Below, piece by piece: positions 24,003-29,645 of a stretch of DNA of 29,645 nt. The notes under the pieces were generated by a model. The model was not told where the DNA came from. It saw nothing but the letters and a program-made list of their open reading frames with translations, and did no database searches. Source of the stretch: JAGNEJ01 sp043757865 (GTDB lineage: Bacteria; Verrucomicrobiota; Verrucomicrobiia; Verrucomicrobiales; V1-33); assembly GCA_043757865.1 (NCBI GenBank), contig JAYVOP010000082.1, forward strand, positions 1-29,645, in the 5' to 3' direction. How positions within the stretch are numbered: position 1 is the first letter of the stretch; each line of letters begins with the position of its first letter. Made by a program: the position numbers and the translations under genes.

Positions 24003-25535
24003 TCACGGTTTGGTGCTGACGGATGAAGGCGGTTGAGCTACGAGTCCGAGTTTGAGATGCGGGCCGCTGTGGATGATTGATGCATAGGCAGGAATAGGAA
24101 GAGCCATGAAAGGGGGCGGCATAGACACAGGCTTCGCGACGCCGGGTACTCGTCCGCCCAAAAACCCTGGCAACTGCAACCCGTTAGTCACCTCGAGAAA
24201 GTAAACACCCTGGAACTTCTCCCAGTCATCCGGCCTGAGCGCACTGCCCTGAGCGATGCGTGTCCGCAACAGCCACGCCGTCCACCACTCGACTCCGTGC
24301 TGGGTGGAAATAAGAGAGCGGTCGGGCGCGGGGATAAGCGGACGCAAGCTGGCTAATTCCGTCAAAGCTGCGTCGCTCAAGACGGGGCGTTCTCCCGTGA
24401 GCAGCTTGGGCAAGGTCGGGCCAATTAAAATCAACAGTGTTACGCCGAGCACGAGGTTCCGCGGCCAGCGTGTGGTGATATGCAGCAGGGCAAAACCACC
24501 CGCCAGAACTCCCGGAATCAAAGCGATGAGTTGAAAGCGCATCGCTTTCTCGAAAGGGAACCACGGGCCACTCAGCGTCAGTGCTGTCAAGGCACAGCCA
24601 GCGACTACAGCGGCGTCAGCCGCACGAATTTCCCTCCGTGCCCGCCAGACGATCCAAAGTGCCGGGAGGGTGGCGACCGCAAACAGCACTAATGGCAAAC
24701 TCCGAAACAGCATAAACGCACCACCCGGCATCGGCATCGGCATCGGTGGGGCACTGACGAAATCAGCCGGATTCGTTGCCGCTCCTACGAGGCGATGCAC
24801 TCGTGCCGCGTCAAACTTCCAAAGCACCAGCAATACAGAGAGTATGAGCACCACCGCTGCGCCGACCGCCCAAATTACAGTCGCGCGTTGCAGCCGACCT
24901 CCAAAAGCAAACCAAAACAACACAATGACACCGGCAAGCAGAAGCGCCGAGCCGAGCACCCCGATGTGCGTGAGACCTAGCAATGCGACGCAAGCCAGCA
25001 TCCACAAGCCGCTCCGGGCATCGTGCCGCTCCAGCCATGCGTGCAAAGCAAGGGCAAAAGCCGCCAGCCAAACGAGCGCCAGCGAGTTCTTTTGATAGTC
25101 GCCCACCATCCCCATCAGCGGGGCAGATAGCACCGCGAGAGCCGCCGCCGCCAACGGCACCGCATGGCATGGCCTGCCCAGATGAGTCGCCCAGCGTCGT
25201 GTGAGCACAAAGACAGGCAACCCCGCCAGCGGCGGCAAGACCGCGTCGCAACATTTCACCGCCAGCATGATGGCAGCATCGGGAGGCTGTGCAAACACCG
25301 CCGAAATCAGCCATGCCAGCGCTGCATGAAGGTGGAACACCAGCGGCATATCAGGAATGCCAAGTGCCCCGCGCTCCAAAAGTGCCCGTGCCTGAACGAG
25401 GTAATAGGCACCGTTGATACCGGGCATCCAAGGAGTGGAAAACAAAAGCCACGCCCGCACTGCGACACCCGCCACGATAATCGCCCAGAGAGCCATCCTG
25501 AAGCGCCGAGCGAGTGATAGAAATGTGAAAGTCAT
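24003..25535 (-). CDS. Polytopic membrane protein, GT-C glycosyltransferase-like
   Basis: From ATG 25535 (MTFTFLSLARRF) this is 510 residues; the frame extends 15 residues upstream to 25580. Around ten hydrophobic segments are visible, starting with ALWAIIVAGVAVRAWLLF. The first loop (PGINGAYYLVQARALLERGALGIPDMPLVFHLHAALAWLI) resembles that of GT-C sugar transferases, which use polyprenyl-phosphate sugars at the extracytoplasmic face, but the acidic residue often seen in this loop is Asn here (about N41). The soluble C-terminal third contains WWTAWLLRTRI. Exact family and substrate are not known. The gene is odd in composition: I find one CTAG in about 1.6 kb, against roughly one per 250 bases elsewhere, and its upstream region is AT-rich, suggesting transfer. 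The last residues (AQPPSSVSTKP) may derive from the adjacent noncoding block. Confidence 0.7.
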   Translation of the reverse strand: MTFTFLSLARRFRMALWAIIVAGVAVRAWLLFSTPWMPGINGAYYLVQARALLERGALGIPDMPLVFHLHAALAWLISAVFAQPPDAAIMLAVKCCDAVLPPLAGLPVFVLTRRWATHLGRPCHAVPLAAAALAVLSAPLMGMVGDYQKNSLALVWLAAFALALHAWLERHDARSGLWMLACVALLGLTHIGVLGSALLLAGVIVLFWFAFGGRLQRATVIWAVGAAVVLILSVLLVLWKFDAARVHRLVGAATNPADFVSAPPMPMPMPGGAFMLFRSLPLVLFAVATLPALWIVWRARREIRAADAAVVAGCALTALTLSGPWFPFEKAMRFQLIALIPGVLAGGFALLHITTRWPRNLVLGVTLLILIGPTLPKLLTGERPVLSDAALTELASLRPLIPAPDRSLISTQHGVEWWTAWLLRTRIAQGSALRPDDWEKFQGVYFLEVTNGLQLPGFLGGRVPGVAKPVSMPPPFMALPIPAYASIIHSGPHLKLGLVAQPPSSVSTKP

Positions 25536-25846
25536 TCCAATTTTGTGTAAGTTAGGGGTGACGTGAACGACGCCTAACATTACACTGTCCTTATCCCGTA
25601 AAAAATTTGCAAAAATATTGCGTTGTATCCGACAAATTGCGTTTTTTTTGGAGCATGAGCGTTGATGACGAAAATGTAGATAAGTATTTCAGAATAGCCG
25701 ACAAATGACAAGAAGTATCTTGGATGGAAGATAACTCTACGCTGTCATTCGCGGTTTAGGGCCGGAGGGTACCAATGCCAGTGCTCATTCAGGGTGGGTC
25801 GATGGCAAATCCGCGCACCATTTTCCTGCCCTCCGTTCAGAGTTAT
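25536..25846. other. AT-rich intergenic region with short direct repeats
   Basis: No gene is seen. The segment 25590-25720 is clearly richer in A and T than the rest of the window and has runs of A and T (an 8-T run at 25642-25649). CCGACAAAT occurs at 25629-25637 and 25698-25706, and ATTGCGTT at 25617-25624 and 25636-25643. GTTAGG...CCTAAC forms an inverted repeat at 25553-25580, just upstream of the preferred start of the minus-strand membrane gene. It is likely to contain that gene's promoter and operators, or the edge of an acquired segment. Confidence 0.4.
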
Positions 25847-26701
25847 TCACTTCTTCCCTAGCTTACTTTTGAGCTTGCTCCAAAAGCCGTCCATGTCGTC
25901 GTCCTTCATTTCGGCGGCTTTCTTTTTGCTCTCTTCGGCTAGGAGTTTCAGGCGGTTATCTAGCTCTTTGCGCCGTTCTTCTTCGGCGTTGGCTTTGGGG
26001 GTCATCCGGGCGGGCACATCCACCTTTGGGGTGGTCTTGGAGGCTACGGGCGGGCGCTCGGTGCCGGGCTCGCGGGGTTCGTCGGTGGGGGTGGGGCCGT
26101 AGGTGTCCACAGGGATGGAGGCCATCTCCCCATGGCCCCCCAAGTTACGGTGCTCGGCTATGAAAACGCGGGGGCTGTAATAGTTAGAGTAATCTTGGGC
26201 AAAGGAACTGCGGGCCATCCCGATCTTGAGGTTTTTCCGAATTTCCAAATGCAGGTGCGCAGCATACACGCCGTGGCAGTTACCAATGGTGCCGATCTGT
26301 TGGCCGCGTTTCACGACTTGATACATGCGGGCTTGGCGCTTGTCCAAGTGGCCGTAGAGGCTATCGATGTAAGTCGTAATGCCGCTGCTATCCCGATAGG
26401 CATGGCGCACGATGACGACGTTGCCCCAGCGGCGTTTATAGTCATCTGAGAAGACCACGACGCCATCTGCGATTGCATAAACGGGATCTCCCAAATCCGT
26501 GTCGCCACCGTTATTGCCATTCCAGTCTTCGCCTTGGTGGCCATTGGGCCAATACCCACGGAAAATGTAATAGCCCTTGGCATCCGGCTTGCCGACGGCT
26601 TGGTCAAAGCCGTCTGCGAGCGGGACTTTTATGGAATAGCCAGCCTGCACGCAGGGCGCGCAGGCTAACACGCTCAGGAGTAGGAAGCTAGCGAATCTCA
26701 T
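25847..26701 (-). CDS. Secreted M23 (LytM-type) metallopeptidase
   Basis: A 284-residue exported protein. The signal peptide is residues 1-20 (LLLSVLACAPCVQA). The M23 domain, about 45-160, has the zinc ligands in GHQGEDWNG (His55, Asp59) and HLHLEIR (His151), with His118 in YGHLD and His149 as the likely catalytic histidines. This fold cleaves peptide cross-links in peptidoglycan. A Pro/Thr-rich linker (about 200-235) leads to a highly charged C-terminal helix, probably coiled coil (AEEERRKELDNRLKLLAEESKKKAAEM), ending KLKSKLGKK. All ligands are present, so it is probably active. It is divergent from the helicase gene across 128 bases (26702-26829), in which I see no clear promoter. Confidence 0.9.
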   Translation of the reverse strand: MRFASFLLLSVLACAPCVQAGYSIKVPLADGFDQAVGKPDAKGYYIFRGYWPNGHQGEDWNGNNGGDTDLGDPVYAIADGVVVFSDDYKRRWGNVVIVRHAYRDSSGITTYIDSLYGHLDKRQARMYQVVKRGQQIGTIGNCHGVYAAHLHLEIRKNLKIGMARSSFAQDYSNYYSPRVFIAEHRNLGGHGEMASIPVDTYGPTPTDEPREPGTERPPVASKTTPKVDVPARMTPKANAEEERRKELDNRLKLLAEESKKKAAEMKDDDMDGFWSKLKSKLGKK

Positions 26702-26829
26702 ACTTGGCTATAAATCGGCTGCCACGGTGGTGCCAGCGAAAATCTGCGCGCGGAGGATTTTTGCCCGGTTAGGGAAATTCTTCTTTGCGCGGAGTTGCTT
26801 GCGGGCGGCAGTGGGTCAAGGCTGCGGCC

Positions 26830-29645
26830 ATGCGATCCTCAGCAGCCTTGGCATTTCCTCTTGGTCATCAGATGATCCTCGCTTCGGCAGGATCAGGTAA
26901 GACGCATGATCTGACGACGCGGTTCCTCACGTTGATGGCCGCCGGAGTGGCTCCAGAGCGGATCATTGCGCTGACGTTTTCCAAGAAAGCAGCGGGGGAA
27001 TTCTTCGCACGGATTCTCCGGCGGCTGGCGGACGCAGCGAGTAGTGAGGAAAGTGCGGCGGCTCTGGAATCAGCCATGGAGGAGCAGGAAAGGCAGCATG
27101 GCCAACACCTGGGGCAGGCGGATGCGGCTAGCGGACGCGCCCCGCTCACCCAAGTGAGGGCGCAGGCGTTGCTAGTGGAATTAGTGCGGCAACTGCATCG
27201 GCTGATGCTGGGGACCATGGATAGTTTCTTCATCCGTATGGCGCGGGCGATGCCGCTGGAGTTAGGGTTGAGCGGGGATTTTTCCATGCTGGACGAGCCC
27301 CAGAAGCTAGCGGCTAGGCAACGGATCTATCAGCAGATCTTCACGGCCCGCAGCACGCCCCGGGCAGATCAGCAGGAGTTCATCCGTGCCTTCCAGCAGG
27401 CCACGCATGGGCGGGAGGAGGCGGGGATGGTGCGGAATCTGAATCTGTTTTTGAAAGACTGTGAGGGTTATTTCACCGAGGCCCGCCCGCCGCAGCACTG
27501 GGGCCAGCCGCAGCGGATCTGGCGCGATGGTGGGGCCCCACGGGAGGTGGGAATGTCCACGGCCCAAGCGGCGGCGGCGGCGTTGGTGTGGTTAGAGTTA
27601 GGGAAACATCCGTTTAACAATAAGCAGTTAGGCGCAGTGCAGGCTTATTTAGAAGCCATGTTAGAGCATGGTCCGCTGCAACCCTTACCCTTGGCCGTGC
27701 AGGGCTTCGCCAAGAAGCTCTACGAAATTTATCCTGACCTGCAACGTGGCTCGGCCATCATCACGCTGTGGAAAAAAGTAACATTAGCCCCGCCGTGTTG
27801 TCAGCATCTCCTGGACGTGGTGGATGCGCAGTTGCAGGAAGATTTAGCCGCTGGCTGCCAGCAGATGCAGGGCGTCTGGCGGATTCTGCATCGCTATGAC
27901 CAACATTATGAAATGCTGATCCGCCAGCCCGGCCAACTGACTTTCAGTGATGTGCAACAACTGTTGACGGGCGAGTTAGCAGCCGTTCATGCGGAAGATC
28001 CGCAGGCGCAGGGCTTCGCGCGGGAGCTGTTAGATTTCCGCTTGGATGCGCAGTATGACCATTGGTTGCTGGATGAATTTCAGGATACCAATGGCCGCCA
28101 ATGGCGCATCCTGGAGCCGTTGTTAGCAGAGGTGCTCCAAGATGATACGGGCCTGCGCACGTTCTTTGCCGTGGGGGATGTGAAGCAGGCGGTCCACATG
28201 TGGAGGGGCTCGGACCCGGATCTGAGCGGGCGGTTGCTAGAGCGCTACAATCAGCCTGGGAGCAGTGCTCCAGCCCGCATCGCCACGTTGGCCAAGGCGG
28301 TGTCCTGGCGTTGTGCGCCCACAGTGTTGGCTTTGGCCAATGCGGTTCTAACAGATCAACGAGCACTGGACGAATGGCTGCCGCCGGGCACGCTGGCGCG
28401 CGGTTGGAACTATCTGCCCCATGCGGCGGCTGAAAAAAATCTAGGTCTCACGGGCCATGCGCAAGTGCTGGTGGCCACGCAGCCGGAGGATGCGGAGGAG
28501 AGCAAGGAGGGGCAGTGCTACCAAGTGATTGCCGCGCAGCTCCGAGCGTTAGATCCGTTGGCGCGCGGGCTTTCCTGTGCGGTGCTAGTAAAGAAAAATA
28601 AGCAGGTGCTAGCAGCGGCAGAGGCGCTGCGCAGTCTCACGGGGCTGCGCATCACCTGCGAGACGGAGGCGGTCATCGTCAAGCGCGATCCCGCCACGGC
28701 GGGCCTGTTGGACCTGCTGCGGCTAGCCGCGCATCCAGGGCATAGTTTAGCGCGGCGGCATTTAGAAATGTCCCCTTGGTTAGAGGTGGCAGCCCAACGG
28801 TTCCCCGCAGCGGCGGCCAATCCCATGCCCCTGGCTGCGAGTGAGGTGCGACGCCAAGTGGCCCACACGGGCGTGGCGGCCACGCTGCGCAGTTGGACGC
28901 AGGCGCTCTGCACGCTGCGGCCTGCATTGCCAGCGTTTTCACGGGAGCGGTTGGAGGATCTCCTCAGCGTGGCCACCACGTATGATGCCACGGGCAGCCG
29001 AGACCTGGATGTCTTTATCCTGCTCGCGGAGGAGCACACCATGCGGCAGGCCTCGGCCCCGCAGTCCATCCAAGTGATGACCATTTTCAAGGCCAAGGGA
29101 TTGGAGTGGGACGTGGTGTTCTTAACGGGTCTGGAGGGGAAAGGGAAAGAGGATACCTACGCGGTAGCCTACGATGAGGAACGCCATTTAGAGTGGATCA
29201 CGCAAACCCCTAGTAAGAGCCTAGCACTGCTGAATCCCACGCTCAAAGCCACGGAGGAGGCCCGCGCCCGCTGGGCGTGGCGGCAAAATATTTGCCTGCT
29301 TTACGTGGCCCTAACGCGAGCGAAACGCGCCACCCATGTCGTCCTGCCGCAACCACCGAAGACCTCCACGGCGGTAAATTTAGCCACCTTGCTCCACGCC
29401 GTTTTACCTCCTCCCACGGAGGTGATTTTAACCTGGGATGGCGTCTCCGCGCAGCAGCTCTGGCAGGCGGAAGACAGCACGCCGGAGTGGTATCTGGAGC
29501 ATCCCCTGCGGCCCGCCGAGCCCCTTCCGCATTGTGGGCACGCTCCCGTGCCCGCCCGCCTGCGTACACCACGATTGCCGAAACGCCGCCCTTCTGACCA
29601 TCCGCCGCAGAGCTTCTTTTCCCGAGAGCGACATTACGCCATGGG
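26830..29645 (+). CDS. AddA/UvrD-family helicase, truncated by the window edge
   Basis: An open frame of at least 938 codons runs off the right edge. It is a superfamily 1 helicase: Walker A ASAGSGKTHDL (residues 19-28), motif Ia ALTFSKKAAGEF, DEFQDTNGRQW (motif II, about residue 415), VGDVKQAVHMWRG (motif III), motif V QVMTIFKAKGLEWDVVFLTGL and motif VI LLYVALTRAKRATHVV. The long insertions between motifs and the DEFQDT form point to AddA/RecB-type double-strand-break resection enzymes rather than UvrD itself. A C-terminal nuclease domain would lie beyond the window. The start ATG 26830 puts the Q-motif-like GHQMILASAG right at the N-terminus, as in the family. A partner addB is not seen upstream. 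Confidence 0.9.
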   Translation, partial: MRSSAALAFPLGHQMILASAGSGKTHDLTTRFLTLMAAGVAPERIIALTFSKKAAGEFFARILRRLADAASSEESAAALESAMEEQERQHGQHLGQADAASGRAPLTQVRAQALLVELVRQLHRLMLGTMDSFFIRMARAMPLELGLSGDFSMLDEPQKLAARQRIYQQIFTARSTPRADQQEFIRAFQQATHGREEAGMVRNLNLFLKDCEGYFTEARPPQHWGQPQRIWRDGGAPREVGMSTAQAAAAALVWLELGKHPFNNKQLGAVQAYLEAMLEHGPLQPLPLAVQGFAKKLYEIYPDLQRGSAIITLWKKVTLAPPCCQHLLDVVDAQLQEDLAAGCQQMQGVWRILHRYDQHYEMLIRQPGQLTFSDVQQLLTGELAAVHAEDPQAQGFARELLDFRLDAQYDHWLLDEFQDTNGRQWRILEPLLAEVLQDDTGLRTFFAVGDVKQAVHMWRGSDPDLSGRLLERYNQPGSSAPARIATLAKAVSWRCAPTVLALANAVLTDQRALDEWLPPGTLARGWNYLPHAAAEKNLGLTGHAQVLVATQPEDAEESKEGQCYQVIAAQLRALDPLARGLSCAVLVKKNKQVLAAAEALRSLTGLRITCETEAVIVKRDPATAGLLDLLRLAAHPGHSLARRHLEMSPWLEVAAQRFPAAAANPMPLAASEVRRQVAHTGVAATLRSWTQALCTLRPALPAFSRERLEDLLSVATTYDATGSRDLDVFILLAEEHTMRQASAPQSIQVMTIFKAKGLEWDVVFLTGLEGKGKEDTYAVAYDEERHLEWITQTPSKSLALLNPTLKATEEARARWAWRQNICLLYVALTRAKRATHVVLPQPPKTSTAVNLATLLHAVLPPPTEVILTWDGVSAQQLWQAEDSTPEWYLEHPLRPAEPLPHCGHAPVPARLRTPRLPKRRPSDHPPQSFFSRERHYAM

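Noticed and set aside
1..29645. tRNA, rRNA or insertion-sequence genes
   Set aside because: I looked for tRNA T-arm-like sequences, rRNA stretches and transposase motifs on both strands and saw none.

Overview
The window looks like chromosomal DNA from a member of the Verrucomicrobiota (inference). The pointers are two Tat-exported DUF1501 proteins, a giant secreted protein built of Calx-beta and choice-of-anchor-D modules with a 'YQIEYSSDLMTW ... YYRV' type C-terminus, a 34-residue mS38/bS22-like ribosomal protein, and A/T/C-rich leaders with no Shine-Dalgarno in front of most genes. GC content is fairly high, and CTAG is not depleted as it is in many bacteria.

Layout. 1-100: tail of an unidentified gene. 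177-2830: a GH79 heparanase-like secreted hydrolase, translationally coupled (ATGA) to a HupE/UreJ-type membrane protein. 2848-4290 (minus): a divergent, solitary DUF1501 protein. 4443-18456 (plus): a tightly packed nine-gene unit of DUF6916, three tandem phage-tail-collar (MdpB-type) proteins, a PRMT-like methyltransferase, a GNAT acetyltransferase, a Tat-exported DUF6916 paralogue, a 2927-residue modular surface protein and an outer-membrane beta-barrel. 18465-22218 (plus): mazG, the mS38/bS22-like small protein, a TPR protein and a tRNA-dihydrouridine synthase (housekeeping). 22215-23657 (minus): a canonical but solitary DUF1501 protein. 23658-24002: a hairpin-rich noncoding block that may be an interspersed repeat. 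24003-25580 (minus): a polytopic GT-C-like membrane protein of atypical composition with an AT-rich upstream region. 25847-26701 (minus): an M23 peptidase. 26830 to the end (plus): an AddA-like UvrD-family helicase cut by the window edge.

The most interesting unit is 4443-18456. Its parts suggest a surface-assembly system: three collar paralogues without signal peptides, two putative modifying enzymes (PRMT-like and GNAT), one cytosolic and one exported DUF6916 protein, then a giant secreted beta-rich protein and an outer-membrane barrel. No other phage genes are present, so a prophage remnant is unlikely. What the system builds or secretes cannot be told from sequence alone.
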